The position numbers were made by a program, and so were the translations under genes. From Hygrophila difformis (Eukaryota > Streptophyta > Magnoliopsida > Lamiales > Acanthaceae): DNA of 64,000 nucleotides. Every line of letters starts with the position of its first letter. Position 1 is the stretch's first letter. The stretch is taken from the NCBI GenBank assembly GCA_030278955.1, contig JAOANR010000003.1, forward strand, positions 52,300,902-52,364,901. Direction: 5' to 3'. Below, piece after piece: positions 37,186-48,754 of the stretch. The notes under the pieces were generated by a model that was not told the origin of the DNA, did not search any database, and saw nothing but the letters and a program-made list of their open reading frames with translations.

Positions 37186-39404
37186 TTCAATCTCAAAGGA
37201 AACTCTTGATAAGTTCATTTCTGAAAATACTACTAATATTGATATTGAAGGTATGAATGAAGTTGATGTTGAATGTGAGAATGATAATATACTTACTGAA
37301 AATGAGAATAAAAATGTGTCTGCTTTTGATGACAATGTGCTTATTGATAATCCTAGTGGTTATGTGAGAAATGATAATTTGAATACATTACTCGATAATG
37401 AAAGTGAGAATGATAGTAGTCATTCTAGGAAAGATAGTTCTTTTAGAGCATTTCATTCATTTGATTATTTGATCGTAGAAATTGGGATGCCATAACCTCT
37501 TAAATGAATGATTTATAAGTTATAAAAAGTGTTAAAAGAGATGGTACCGTTGATAAGAGGACCAAAGATAAAAATTCTTTGTAATTTATTGCTAAATTAT
37601 ATAGTAAAGTTTTACCCAATTAACAAATGAAGGTTTTCGAGATTGGATACATATTGGTAAGGACTTAAAGAACACGAAACGGGTATTGAACATGATAAAA
37701 ATATGACCACTTAGTTTGAAATGCGTTTATGGTATCAAAAAAAAAAATCAAATTATTGATAAAACACCTCAAGAATTAATTGAAAGAGAAAAAACTCATT
37801 GGAAAAATATTTTACTTAGAATTTATTCAATAGAAGTTTCTCACTAAGCATAATTTGGCATTTCGAGGTACTAATGAGAAATTGTTTCAAGATAACAATG
37901 GAAACTTCTTGAGTCTAATTGAAATATTGGCTAAATTTGATCCAATTGTTCAAGAACGTATTACGCGCATAAAAAATGATGATGTGGATGTCATTATCCA
38001 AGGCATCTATTCAAAATGAGTTGTTATTTCTTTTGCTTGCTTCAAAGATTAAAACTAAAATTATTAAAAAGATAGAGCAAGCAAAATATTTCTCAATAAT
38101 ACTTGACTGTAGCCCCGATGTTTGCCACAAAAGAAAAAAATGTCCCTCATTATATGTTAATATCTCTAATCATTTTGTCATTGAAGAATCTTTCCTTGGA
38201 TTTTTTAATGTTAATGATACAAGTGGCTAGGACTTTTTAAAGTCGTACAGGATGAGTTAAAACATATTGGTCTTGATATAATGTTCGAGGATAAGGCTAT
38301 GATCTCAAACATGAAATGTAAACATCAAGGCGTGCAGAAGAAACTTTTAGATATGAATCCAAAAGCATGTTGTCATAGCCTTAACATGGCAAATACTTGT
38401 ATGAAAGCATGAGATTTTTTATTTATTTTTTTGGCATTATTCAACGAATCTATACTTATTTTTGTAAGCTGATGTGAAAGAATTAACTCTTAAATCCTTT
38501 TCATATACTCGTTTGTAGAGTAGAGTTGAGAGTGTTAGAGCAATAAGAACTCTTCGAGAAGCTTTACTTCAAGCTACAGACGAGAATAATGATTATAAAG
38601 TATAGAGTGAAACTAAATCTTTAGGGAATAATGCATTTGCAGATAATGATTTTTGGTGTCTATTATTGTTTGGCTTGATGTATTAGTAGCAATTAATTTG
38701 GTTAGTATTGCAATCTAAAAAAATATTAGTTGATGTTGCTATCGAGAAAACAAAAGGTTCGATTTCTTATTTTAAGAAGTATAGAGAACATGGTTTTCAA
38801 GATGCTTTTGGATAATGCTAAATAAATTGCTATTAAATTTGAGATTGATTCGATTTTTCATTAAAAAAAACGTGAAATTAAAAGAAAAAAAAATACTTTG
38901 AAGAAAGTTCTAATGCACCATTAGTATCTTTATCAGCAGATGAATCATTTAAAGTTGATTTTTTGCTTTGTATTTTTGACCAAGCCATTGCTTCTCTTCA
39001 TAATCGATTTGAACACTATCAACAATACGAAAGTATTTTTTGCTTCTTATTTATTTCTTATATGTTGCAATCATTAGATGATATAAATTTGAAGTATAGT
39101 TGTACTATGTTTGAAAATGTCCTAAAACAGATTGTTATATTATTGATGGTGATGAATTATTTGTGGAGTTGAAGTTACTTAGAGAAGTTTTGCCGAAACA
39201 AAAAATGGGTCCTATTGACATTATAATTATTTGAGAGACTTTGAGTGTTTTCCTAATGTAATGATTGCATATAGAATTTTGTTAACTATTCCTAATTATT
39301 ATGGCTGCATCTGTATAGAGGAGCTTTTCAAAGTTAAAAATATTGAAGTCTTACTTGCGTTCTACAATGTTGAATGAGAGACTTAATGGTCTGACAATGA
39401 TAGT

Positions 39405-40147
39405 TAGGGGTGGGCAAAATATTCGAACCGATTTGTTGAACCGCTGAATCGAACTGAAATCGAACCGAATTTCCGATTAACCGAGGACCCCGGAGCAAAT
39501 ACAAATATCATATTTCAGTATTCGTCCAGTTCAAATACAAATACAATACTTTAATTTTTTCCCCGGTTAACCGAACCGAACCGAATATATTTATTTTATT
39601 TTAAAAGTTATATATAGTGTAAATATTATAGAAATTTGATGGTATAAAATTATATAGATAATATATATCATTATTTATTTAATTATTTAAGTATATAATA
39701 AAACAAATATAAAAAATTAAAGAGCTAATTATCAAAATATATCACCATAATTAATAAGCCTATATTGATTTTTGTCTTTCAGAATACCCTATTATTAAAA
39801 TATACCTCTACATTAAGATTTGTTACATATACTAACATATTTTGATTACATTGAAAAAAACCATTTGATTCCATAGTTATATGTATATTTTTTTTTCTGA
39901 GTGTAATAACCTCGTCCGACCCTCTTAAAATGTATAATCAAGTTTTCATTTCTTAAATCTTTGAGTTTCGTAGATTTTTAAATATTCGAACCGAATCGTT
40001 TAACCGCTAAATCTAATCGAATCCGAACGCCCGGTTAACCGATGACTCCGGTTACAAATACAAATACTAAAATGAAGTATTTGTCCGGTTCAAATACAAA
40101 TACAAATATCTGAAAAATTCAGGTTAACCGAACCGTGCCCACCCCTA
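39405..40147. mobile_element. hAT-type MITE, 743 bp
   Basis: Terminal inverted repeat TAGGGGTGGGCA/TGCCCACCCCTA with a perfect 8-bp target duplication ATGATAGT (39397-39404 and 40148-40155). The empty site in copy 1 reads AATGATAGTATTTG near 16763-16776. The interior is rich in CGAACCGAA/TTCGGTT repeats and ACAAATACAAATA runs. No transposase is encoded. Confidence 0.95.
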
Positions 40148-40227
40148 ATGATAGTATTTGATAATGATTTTTTAGAGAAAGTAAAATATGAGGACTTAAT
40201 TGATGATTTTGCTTCTAAAAAATATTA

Positions 40228-40719
40228 TTCCCTCCGTCCCATTAATTTTATCTACATTTCCTTTTTTCTTGGTGACACAGCCTAAAGAAGCTGTCTACCT
40301 TTCCTTTTTGGGTTGTCCCAATAATAATGGGCTCTTTCCATTTTAAGGAAACTAAATCAATATAAGCATGATTAAAACCTCACATTAATGACAATTGTAC
40401 TTTTTGCACAAAGTCACATGCATTTGTTTAATAATTAATATTTCGAAATGGGTATAAATAAAAATTATATATATAATAATATTCTAAAATTATACTATTC
40501 GACGATTCTGAGAAGAACACACTTGACTATTTTTCTTTTTCTACATCATTACGGTAATATTGAGTCAAAATTAACTATATAGTTAAAAGTCAAATGTAAC
40601 CATTATAAATTGGATGGAGGAATTAGTCAAATTTACCCATACCACTTTAACTACTAAACAACGCTACTTAAATTCTCGTGCCCCAAAGAAAGTGGCCCCA
40701 ATTAGTGGGACGGAGGGAG
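40228..40719. mobile_element. Stowaway-like MITE, 492 bp
   Basis: Inverted ends (T/C)TCCCTCCGTCCCA / TGGGACGGAGGGAG with a TA duplication (40226-40227, 40720-40721). This is the mariner/Stowaway-type pattern. Copy 1 lacks it near 16845. Confidence 0.85.
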
Positions 40720-40771
40720 TACAAGGGTCGCTCTTTTTAAGAAGAAATATGTTATGTTATTTTCTTTTGTA

Positions 40772-41030
40772 CTCCCTCCGTTTCTTTTTAAATGTTACGT
40801 GTTGTCTTTTTTACTGTTTATTGTAGTACTTTGACTTCTATTTTTGTTATAGTTATAGAAGACAAAATATAGCTAAGTGAGATCTTGTTGGATTCGTCTC
40901 ATCTTCTAGTTTTTAAATATCAAATTTTAAGAATTTTTACTTGTACCGAATTTGAGTTATTAATCATTGAAAATGTGCAATGGCATACGTACAAATGAGA
41001 AGTGTAACCTTTAAAAAGAAACGGAGGAAG
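40772..41030. mobile_element. Stowaway-like MITE, 259 bp
   Basis: Inverted ends CTCCCTCCGTTTCTTTTTAA / TTAAAAAGAAACGGAGGAAG with TA duplications at 40770-40771 and 41031-41032. Absent from the equivalent site of copy 1 (near 16895). Confidence 0.85.
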
Positions 41031-41141
41031 TAAATAATTTATGATATGTTAAGAGGGCCTAAAAATTTTAATAGAAAAGGGCTATTGAAAATGATTATAC
41101 AACCTATCTATGCAAAATAGTGCCGAACACCATATCCCAAT

Positions 41142-41385
41142 TAGGGGTGAGTAAAACTCGACCTGACACTCGATTAGACTATTAAATTTTAAAAATATAA
41201 AAATAACTATTAAATACAATTTAAGTTTTATCAAGCCTAGCAAACTCATATTTTGCGGCATAATAAGTAAAACTGTCAATTTAAATTCAAATTATATACT
41301 GTACTATCTAACCTAGTTAAACTCGGCCTTGAACTTTAAATTTTATTACTGTTCAGGCTCGGTACTCGATACTCGATCACCCCTA
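41142..41385. mobile_element. hAT-type MITE, 244 bp
   Basis: Ends TAGGGGTGA/TCACCCCTA with an 8-bp target duplication ATCCCAAT (41134-41141 and 41386-41393). Copy 1 keeps the empty site ATATCCTAATGACAC near 17009. The interior differs from the 743-bp MITE, so this is another family using the same terminal type. Confidence 0.93.
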
Positions 41386-41909
41386 ATCCCAATGACACTT
41401 CGCTCTTAGCTTGTAAAATTATAAAATAAAATATACTTGTTTAATAAATCTCCATCACAAGGGCACAATGGTTTCAAGAATGATGCAGTTGATAACTATA
41501 TTCATTTTAGATACTTAAGATCCAAAAACAGTGTCAAAATTGCATTCACGAATTGAATAAGAAGCGATCATCATAAAGAACAGTGTATTTAGCAAAAATT
41601 GTGCTGTTCATTTGAATGCCAAATTGAAAGTATTGCATAGAGCAGTTTTTACCTAAACACAAATCGACTTATCAATCTTAGTAAACTCAAATTCACAAAG
41701 CTTAAACTCGATGGCTATGTCATGAACAAACACGAAACACCAGGATAAAGCGTCGTTTAAACTCTGGAAACGAGCCTTGAAAGAAGACAACAAAAAAAAA
41801 AAAAAAGGATCAAATGAACCACACAGTCAATATTGTGCCCGAAAAGAAATTAATAGCTCACTCATCTGATCTCATCTGATGGAGGAAGACTGATCAGTCT
41901 TTATGGTTC

Positions 41910-42476
41910 TCATTGTGGAATTGGTACAGGATGCACCCTGGGGTTATTCCTGTTGTTTGACTTCCCTAATTGGTACATTGCCCATACCAAAAGACCAAAT
42001 ATAATCCCAAGCATTATAGCGATCACGGTGACAATGATTCGTGCTGTCCGGTCAGAATCATTATTGGGTATTATTAGGGCTGGGGCTGGGGCATCTGCCT
42101 GCCGGTTAATTTTGCTATTTTCATTGAATGAAGTCCATTTCCCCAATCTCCTTTGCCCCTGAATTGGAATTGGAATTGGAGGAGGGATCGACAAATTTCC
42201 AATGATGCCTGAATAAGTGAATTTTGTTCCAAGGAATAATGAGTATTTTTGTTCCAAGGAATTTGATCCATTTATATACACAAGGAGGTAAGTTACAAAA
42301 CCTGAAGGATATAGTTCGGTTGAGATACTCAGATTGTACTCTTTGGGTGAAATAATAGCTCCATCGATGGCCAAGAATGGCTCATGTGCTGCTGTGACTC
42401 TGGAACTTAACACGCAGAAGAACAACAAAGGTAAACAGACAGCAATGATCCTGCAGCTTCGTGCACCCCCCACCAT
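41910..42476 (-). CDS. Unrecognised small secreted/TM protein, copy 2
   Basis: Paralogue of the gene at 17590-18101; family unknown to me. Coding exons 42476-42302 and 42208-41910 flank a 93-bp intron (donor TTCAG|GTTTTG, acceptor TTATTCAG|GC), giving 157 aa. Reading through the intron also stays open, to 188 aa, but copy 1 contradicts that reading. A non-coding first exon probably ends at 42568 (CAG|GTATATCC), with its acceptor at 42485/42484. Signal peptide (SCRIIAVCLPLLFFCVLSS), Pro-rich stretch (SIPPPIPIPIQGQ), TM helix (RIIVTVIAIMLGIIFGLLVW) and a longer polar tail (NNRNNPRVHPVPIPQ) than copy 1. A young copia LTR in the same orientation lies just upstream, between the gene and its ancestral TATA-like motif. 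Confidence 0.55.
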   Translation of the reverse strand: MVGGARSCRIIAVCLPLLFFCVLSSRVTAAHEPFLAIDGAIISPKEYNLSISTELYPSGFVTYLLVYINGSNSLEQKYSLFLGTKFTYSGIIGNLSIPPPIPIPIQGQRRLGKWTSFNENSKINRQADAPAPALIIPNNDSDRTARIIVTVIAIMLGIIFGLLVWAMYQLGKSNNRNNPRVHPVPIPQ

Positions 42477-42791
42477 TTTTTTCCTGTAGAAATCAAGAAT
42501 TTAGCATCGTAACACACATGAAATTTCAATGCATTGCAATATTTACGAAACAAGAAATAGGATATACCTGACAAGAATCTTTCTTCAGATAGAATGCAGC
42601 TTCCGGCCACTACAAAAATCGAAAACACAGGAAGAAGCAGCAGCAGCAGTTACTTTAAAGGTGTGGATGGATCCTGATCTCCCAAATCACTTCCAATATA
42701 GTATCTGAAATGATGAGTAACTGTAAAAAGGAAAGCCAAGATGGGATTCAAGAAACTAGAGACAAGAATGACGAAACATACAGGTGGAATC

Positions 42792-43100
42792 TGTGGATTT
42801 GATATCACACACACAAGACACTTTACACTTTTGATATCTAAAAACGATAACCAAAAGTGGAGAGTTGTATAGCCTTTCTTTATATTTCTCGCTTTACTTC
42901 GCTCTGAGAATTACAACAATCGAAATACCTATTTATAGAAATGAAAACATATAACAGACAACGAACATATGCTAAACTGTTCTTGCGGTGGCTTCAATAC
43001 TTTCGGCGCCGTAGATGAGAAATCAACTCGGATGGCGCCGTACTATTACTTTGATGGCTTCAACAAATACGGCATTTGACGTTTATGCCGTTTTCCAACA
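42792..43100 (-). repeat. 3' LTR of young Ty1-copia
   Basis: On the minus strand it starts TGTTGGAAAA and ends AAATCCACA. A TATA box CTATAAATAGG is at 42938-42928. Transcription from this LTR would run out into the 5' part of the copy-2 gene, whose first exon ends at 42568. Confidence 0.95.
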
Positions 43101-43117
43101 AAACTCCCCCGTAAACT

Positions 43118-46100
43118 TCAAATGCTTCTTCCATCTATCATCCCTATCATTTTCTTGAACTTGTCGAGCAGTACCTTTGGCAATGGCTTTGTAAATATAT
43201 CTGCCACTTGTTCTTGGCTTGCCATATGCATTAGTTCCACATTTCCGCTTTTCACATGATCTCGGATAAAGTGGAAACGAACATCAATGTGTTTGCTTCT
43301 TTCATGATTCACTGGATTCTTCGCCAATTCAATTGCGGATTTGTTGTCTATGCGAATCACTGTTCCGCTTGACTGCTTCATCTCCATCTTGCTCAACAGA
43401 TTTTTAAGCCATACAGCATGACATACACACCAAGATGCTGCTACATATTCAGCTTCACATGTTGAGAGCGTCACGATCGGTTGCTTCTTTGAAAGCCAAG
43501 TAAAGGCAGTATTTCCCATAAAGAACACATACCCTGCAGTACTTTTTCGATCATCAATATCTCCACACCAATCACTGTCAGAGTATCCAATCAGCTTGTA
43601 GTCTTCTGTCCTCGAGTAGAACAATCCATGTGACGCTGTTCCTTGAATGTACCTGAGGATTCTCTTTAACGCCTTCCAGTGTGAGTAAGTTGGGTTCTCC
43701 ATGAACCGACTCACAACCCCAACACTTAGTGCAATATCTGGCCTTGTGCATGTGAGGTAGCGAAGGCTTCCAACCAAGCTTCTGTACCTTCCTGGATCAA
43801 CTTGTTCTCCTTCATCAAACTTTGAAAGTTTTGCTCCAGGTTCCATAGGTGTTGATACGGGGTTGCACTTCTCCATCTTGAATTCTTTCAAGATCGTCTT
43901 CGCATATGTCTCCTGTGATACAAAGATGCCTCTTTCGGTTTGTCTAACTTCTAGACCAAGGAAGAACTTCATCAAGCCTAAATCAGTCATCTCAAACTCC
44001 TGTTTCATTCTTCTTTTGAAGTCTTCTATCATCTCATCACTGTTACCCATGAAAATGAGGTCATCAACATAAAGAGCAACAAACAAAATGTTACCTCCAT
44101 TTTTCTTGATGTAGAGGGCATGCTCGTAGGGACATTGCTCAAACCCATTCTCCTTGAAATATGCATCAATGCGAGTATTCCATGCTCGCGGTGCTTGCTT
44201 TAGCCCGTAAAGCGCCTTTTTCAACTTCAACACCTTTGTTTCTCCTCCAAGTTTCAGATAACCTGGTGGTTGCTCAATGTAGACTTCTTCTTCGAGTACA
44301 CCATTCAAGAACGTTGTCTTGACATCCATTTGGAATATTGGCCATTTGTATTGAGCAGCTTGAGAAATAAGTAGACGGATTGTCTCCATTCTTGCGACAG
44401 GGGCAAAGACTTCATCATAATCGATTCCTTCCTTTTGCTTGTATCCTTTTGCGACAAGCCGAGCTTTGTATTGTTCAATCTCCCCTTGTGCATTCATCTT
44501 TTTCTTATAGACCCATTTCACTCCAATGGCCTGACTTCCTTTGGGCAATTCAGTGAGCTCCCATGTGTTGTTGCGTTCGATTGCTTCAATTTCTTCATCC
44601 ATGGCTGACTTCCATTTTTCATCTAGTACGGCATCTTCATACTTGATATTTTCAGAATCTGCCAACAAACATACAAGATGTACCTCTGTGGAGTCGTACA
44701 AATCTTGGAGACTTCTCATTCGGGGCTGTCGTGGCTCATCTTCTTCTTCTTTTTCTTCAACAATCTCAGGATCTGTTGATAGAACTGTCGGAACAATAGT
44801 TGACGATTCTGCAACTTCGTTGGTAACTTCCTTTGAGTTATTCCAGTCCCATTCACTTGCTTCATTCACTCGCACATCTCGACTTACTATCACCTTCTTG
44901 CTTATCGGGTCATACAGCTTATACCCTTTTGTTAGTCCGTCATATCCGATAAAAACATATGCTTTGCTTTTATCTTCCAGCTTCATTCTTCGCGGATCTG
45001 GTACATGTGCATAGGCTACACTACCGAATATCTTTAGATGAGAGACGGTAGGCTTCTTACCATTCCATGCTTCCAGTGGTGTTCGATTCTTCAACTTCAT
45101 GTGTGGGCACCGATTCTGTATGTAGACGGCACACATCACAGCTTCTGCCCAGAATTCTTTGGGCATCTTCTTGCTTTTCAGCATCGACCGAACCATATCT
45201 AGAATGGTCCTATTCTTCCTTTCAGCTACGCCATTCTGTTGGGGCGAGTATGGTGCTGTCAGAAATCTTCTTATGCCTTCTCGTTCACAGTACTCTCGGA
45301 AGGCTGTCGAGGTGTATTCGCCTCCTCTATCAGATCGAATTGCTTTGATGGATCTGCCAGTTTCTTTTTCAACACTCGCCTTGAACATTTTGAACACCTT
45401 GAATGCCTCGGATTTTTCTTTCAGCAAATAGACCCACGTCCTTCGAGAGAAATCATCGATGAAGGAGATGAAGTATCTCTTTCCGCTGAAAGATACGGGA
45501 GTAATTGGTCCACATATGTCGGTGTGGATCAGCTCAAGCGGATGCTTTGCTTCATATTCGGCCTTCTTCTGAAATGAGGCTCTTGTTTGCTTCCCGAGTA
45601 CACAATCTTCACAAAATTCTCCTCCAAAATCCATGCTGGGCAGTCCTTTCACCATCTTCATCTTCACTAGCTTTTTCAGACCATCATAGTGTAAGTGGCC
45701 AAAGCGGTGATGCCATAGTGACGCTTTATTTTCTTCTTTGACTTGTAAGCATTTCCCTTGCAAGCTTCGCAGGTTCAACTTGTACATTCGATTTCTCTCC
45801 ATTTCGACTCGAGCTATCAGACGTCCTTGCTTGTCTTTCAGATGCAGCAACTGATCTTTTAGAAAGGTTGAGTATCCTTTCTCTGCGAGCTGGCCAAGAC
45901 TCAAAATGTTGTTTTTGAGGTCTGGGACATAGTAAACATCTTGGATTGTCCCTATCAAGCCATCATTCTGTGTGAAACATATCGTACCTCGGCCTTTGAC
46001 TTGTACTTTTGATGCATTTCCGAATGATACATGACCATTGTCAACTTTCTGCATTTCTTTGAATAGATGCTCATCATAGCACATGTGGTTGCTTGCTCCA

Positions 46101-47170
46101 GAATCGAGGTACCAGGATGTGTCATCGTTGACATCGTTGTGCGCCATCATGAGAACACCTCCATTTGCTTTGTCTTCCACGACTAGGTTGGTTGTCTCTT
46201 TCACTCGTCGGTTGGCCCGACACTCTTTTGCAAAGTGTCCCATCTTGCCACAATTGTAACAACCCTCGTTGTTGCAGTCGTCGGAATGATGACCATATTT
46301 GTGGCACTTTTGGCATTTGACGTTGGAGAAATTTGATCGACCGCCTCTTCCTCGAGCGCGTCCTCTTCCACGCCAGTTTGCTTGGCTTGATTCGAATCTG
46401 TCCCTCTGGTACCTTTCATAATTATTGCTTTGGATACCACGACCGTGTCCACGATTTCCACGGTCTTGTCCTCTCCCCCGAAAGTTTCGAGAGTAGAGAA
46501 CCTTTTCATCTTTAATTGATGCCTTGGTCTGGAGTGCCTGGTCGAGTGACTCCTCTTTCTTTTTCTTTTTCCTTTGTTCGTGTGCTTCGAGAGATCCAGC
46601 GAGCTCTTCAACGGTGAGTACTTTGAGGTCCTTCGATTCTTCAATCGCACACACAACATTTTCGAAATCATTGGTCAATGATCTCAATATTTTCTCCACA
46701 ATTCTGGCATCGGACAATTCTTCACCGTTCCGATTGAGTTGGTTTGCCACGGTCTGGACACGTGTGATGTAGTCGGACACGTTTTCTGACTCCTTCATTT
46801 TCATGCTTTCAAGCTCTCCACGAAGGGTTTGGAGACGCACTTGCTTTACTCGGTCGGCTCCTTTGAATGATTTTTCAAGGATGTCCCATGCTTCTTTTGA
46901 GGTGGTGGCACCGGATATTTTTTCGAAGCCTGATTCGTCAACGGCTCGGAATAACATGTAAAGGGCTCCGCTATCTTTGGACCGCGCATCTTTCAATGCT
47001 TTTTGTTCTGCTGCAGTTAATTTCCCAGTATTTTCTGGTTCTACAAAACCATTTTGAACCACGTCCCATGCATCTTGAGCTCCAAGAAGGGCTTTAATTT
47101 GAATACTCCATTTCTCGTAATTTGCTTTCGTAAGCTGCGGCAGTGACATTTGTCCCGTGATATTCGCCAT
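43118..47170 (-). CDS. Ty1-copia gag-pol polyprotein, 1350 aa
   Basis: A single open frame from ATG 47170. In order: UBN2-type gag ([20 protein letters not shown] at the start, ~1-220); zinc knuckle [14 protein letters not shown] (~300); aspartic protease DSGASNHM (~355); GAG-pre-integrase with [12 protein letters not shown] (~485); integrase with [23 protein letters not shown] and [11 protein letters not shown] (~570-680); reverse transcriptase [20 protein letters not shown] to YVDDLIFM (~880-1070); RNase H with SDSDWCGD and [12 protein letters not shown] (~1200-1320), ending near DIFTKPL. All catalytic motifs visible by eye are present and there is no internal stop. The polyprotein would be cleaved by its own protease and mediates reverse transcription and integration in cytoplasmic particles and the nucleus. 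Confidence 0.95.
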   Translation of the reverse strand: MANITGQMSLPQLTKANYEKWSIQIKALLGAQDAWDVVQNGFVEPENTGKLTAAEQKALKDARSKDSGALYMLFRAVDESGFEKISGATTSKEAWDILEKSFKGADRVKQVRLQTLRGELESMKMKESENVSDYITRVQTVANQLNRNGEELSDARIVEKILRSLTNDFENVVCAIEESKDLKVLTVEELAGSLEAHEQRKKKKKEESLDQALQTKASIKDEKVLYSRNFRGRGQDRGNRGHGRGIQSNNYERYQRDRFESSQANWRGRGRARGRGGRSNFSNVKCQKCHKYGHHSDDCNNEGCYNCGKMGHFAKECRANRRVKETTNLVVEDKANGGVLMMAHNDVNDDTSWYLDSGASNHMCYDEHLFKEMQKVDNGHVSFGNASKVQVKGRGTICFTQNDGLIGTIQDVYYVPDLKNNILSLGQLAEKGYSTFLKDQLLHLKDKQGRLIARVEMERNRMYKLNLRSLQGKCLQVKEENKASLWHHRFGHLHYDGLKKLVKMKMVKGLPSMDFGGEFCEDCVLGKQTRASFQKKAEYEAKHPLELIHTDICGPITPVSFSGKRYFISFIDDFSRRTWVYLLKEKSEAFKVFKMFKASVEKETGRSIKAIRSDRGGEYTSTAFREYCEREGIRRFLTAPYSPQQNGVAERKNRTILDMVRSMLKSKKMPKEFWAEAVMCAVYIQNRCPHMKLKNRTPLEAWNGKKPTVSHLKIFGSVAYAHVPDPRRMKLEDKSKAYVFIGYDGLTKGYKLYDPISKKVIVSRDVRVNEASEWDWNNSKEVTNEVAESSTIVPTVLSTDPEIVEEKEEEDEPRQPRMRSLQDLYDSTEVHLVCLLADSENIKYEDAVLDEKWKSAMDEEIEAIERNNTWELTELPKGSQAIGVKWVYKKKMNAQGEIEQYKARLVAKGYKQKEGIDYDEVFAPVARMETIRLLISQAAQYKWPIFQMDVKTTFLNGVLEEEVYIEQPPGYLKLGGETKVLKLKKALYGLKQAPRAWNTRIDAYFKENGFEQCPYEHALYIKKNGGNILFVALYVDDLIFMGNSDEMIEDFKRRMKQEFEMTDLGLMKFFLGLEVRQTERGIFVSQETYAKTILKEFKMEKCNPVSTPMEPGAKLSKFDEGEQVDPGRYRSLVGSLRYLTCTRPDIALSVGVVSRFMENPTYSHWKALKRILRYIQGTASHGLFYSRTEDYKLIGYSDSDWCGDIDDRKSTAGYVFFMGNTAFTWLSKKQPIVTLSTCEAEYVAASWCVCHAVWLKNLLSKMEMKQSSGTVIRIDNKSAIELAKNPVNHERSKHIDVRFHFIRDHVKSGNVELMHMASQEQVADIFTKPLPKVLLDKFKKMIGMIDGRSI

Positions 47171-47866
47171 TTGACCTGTATATTTTTAATCCAAATAATA
47201 TATATATATATATACTATTATGGATATACTCCAATTTAAAGCCTCAACTACAAATATAATTTCGGTAGCTGGCTTTAACACGTCTTGGCACAATAGCAGC
47301 TTTCTCTTCAGAAATGAATCTGGCCCACTTCCTTAAATTTTTTCTTGACTTGTCCTCTTGAAATCTGCTAGCACAGGCACAACACTGCTCCACTTCTTTA
47401 TTTTTCCATTAAGCTGAAGGTCCCACCTTTTGAAGTCATAGGTGAGACAGCCAAGTATAATTAATTCAAGACTTTGGTTTCCTTTTAGTCTTTCTTTTAT
47501 TCCCTGGAATCAAAACTTCACAGCAACATGGGGAGAAACCATCGGAAGGGATGGCAAGAGGAAGTTGGACAGAGTGTGCAGACAGCAGGATCGGCTGGGC
47601 TTTTGCAACGGGACAACAGAGCAGCGACGGGAGACCAGCTGGGTGGAATTGCTGGATGGGAGAGCAGTTGCTACGGTGGGCTGTGGAGACAGCTCGGCGT
47701 TGGAGGCGCAGCGGCGTCAGGAAGGTGGAGGGACTGTGCTGTGGCAGCTTCTCACGAAGAGCCGGCGGTGGACAGCAGCTCGGAGGAAACCAGGATGGTA
47801 AATTTAATTCTTTTAATTTGAGTGTTTATACTCAAACCTGTTTTGCTCTGAGTTTGGATCACTCAG

Positions 47867-47878
47867 GCTCTGATACCA
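47867..47878 (-). other. Primer binding site of young Ty1-copia
   Basis: On the minus strand TGGTATCAGAGC, complementary to initiator Met-tRNA, three bases inside the 5' LTR (47882-48190). The remaining leader (47171-47866) has no convincing gene; GC-rich open frames on plus at 47440-47890 are not conserved signals. Confidence 0.9.
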
Positions 47879-47881
47879 ATT

Positions 47882-48190
47882 TGTGGATTTGATATCACAC
47901 ACACAAGACACTTTACACTTTTGATATCTAAAAACGATAACCAAAAGTGGAGAGTTGTATAGCCTTTCTTTATATTTCTCGCTTTACTTCGCTCTGAGAA
48001 TTACAACAATCGAAATACCTATTTATAGAAATGAAAACATATAACAGACAACGAACATATGCTAAACTGTTCTTGCGGTGGCTTCAATACTTTCGGCGCC
48101 GTAGATGAGAAATCAACTCGGATGGCGCCGTACTATTACTTTGATGGCTTCAACAAATACGGCATTTGACGTTTATGCCATTTTCCAACA
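47882..48190 (-). repeat. 5' LTR of young Ty1-copia
   Basis: Partner of 42792-43100 with one mismatch over 309 bp; bounded by GAATC duplication. Confidence 0.95.
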
Positions 48191-48195
48191 GAATC

Positions 48196-48754
48196 AAGAG
48201 TATAAATAACCAAAACACAAACCCGCTAGATCTAAATATATGCCCACGCCTTGTTTAGTTGTTTGGATGCATATTTTCTTCCCCTCAAGTGATTTTGGAG
48301 ATAACTCCCTTGTCACACCAACTTAATTACTATAGGTATATTGAGATTTAACATTTCATTATTTTATTAGACTTTTAAATTAATCAATGAATTTTATGAA
48401 AGTGGAGTAATATAAACATATTAATTTATTAAGAATTCAGATTGAGGCCTTGCTTTAGAATATAGTATTAAAAATGACTCCTACCATCATTTGAAGGGGA
48501 GATTCATTTTTTCTACCACCTGATACACTCTTTTAAGTTGAAATGGCTAAGACAAAACTCTTTTATTACTTCATCTTTGCCACAAGTTCAGTTCGGTTGT
48601 TAATTGAGACAAATTAATGTTCTTTTTGGTTATATGAAGTCCCATTCTTGTGAACACTCTAGCATTCAGTACTCTAAAACATTATGGTACATAATGGGTA
48701 TGGTGGTTTTGTCAGTCATCTTATTCGATGTTTTTGCTACAAGAGTTTGATTTC
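48196..48754. other. Duplicated flank and YSL downstream region
   Basis: Positions 48196-48540 match 18386-18745 (TATA-like motif, then CACACCAACTTAATTACTATAG and following AT-rich sequence), marking the end of duplicated unit 2. The rest is the 3' flank of the transporter gene; no gene is seen. Confidence 0.6.

Larger units (their letters stand above)
37090..41133 (+). pseudogene. hAT transposase fossil, copy 2, with nested MITEs
   Basis: Homologous to 14432-17005 but reaching further upstream: GAKKNREIRNVGSISKETLDKF (37150-37220) matches the basic N-terminus of TTF-type hAT transposases. Further blocks are [17 protein letters not shown] (near 38085), a region at 38520-38810 like RSVESVRAMRNL of copy 1, and the C-terminal dimerisation block (39180-39400, resuming 40150-40225). 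Stops and frameshifts are frequent. Four MITEs lie in its C-terminal third and in the sequence just beyond it; none is in copy 1. Confidence 0.75.
42792..48190 (-). mobile_element. Young, apparently intact Ty1-copia element
   Basis: The 309-bp LTRs at 42792-43100 and 47882-48190 differ at one base only (G at 43090, A at 48180). Target duplication GAATC at 42787-42791 and 48191-48195; the empty site is GGAATCAAGAG in copy 1 near 18380-18390. PBS TGGTATCAGAGC (minus, 47878-47867) follows the 5' LTR after 3 bases, and an ACGGGGGAGTTT purine tract precedes the 3' LTR. One uninterrupted gag-pol frame lies inside. All parts needed for autonomous transposition appear present. Confidence 0.97.

Noticed and set aside
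41910..42476. A single-exon 188-aa protein
   Set aside because: The open read-through of the 93-bp intron is not conserved: copy 1 stops two codons after the splice site. Splicing at the same sites gives matching proteins in both copies.
47442..47892. Three overlapping plus-strand frames near the copia PBS
   Set aside because: They lie antisense in the leader of an intact minus-strand element and run into the PBS and LTR; no domain is visible.
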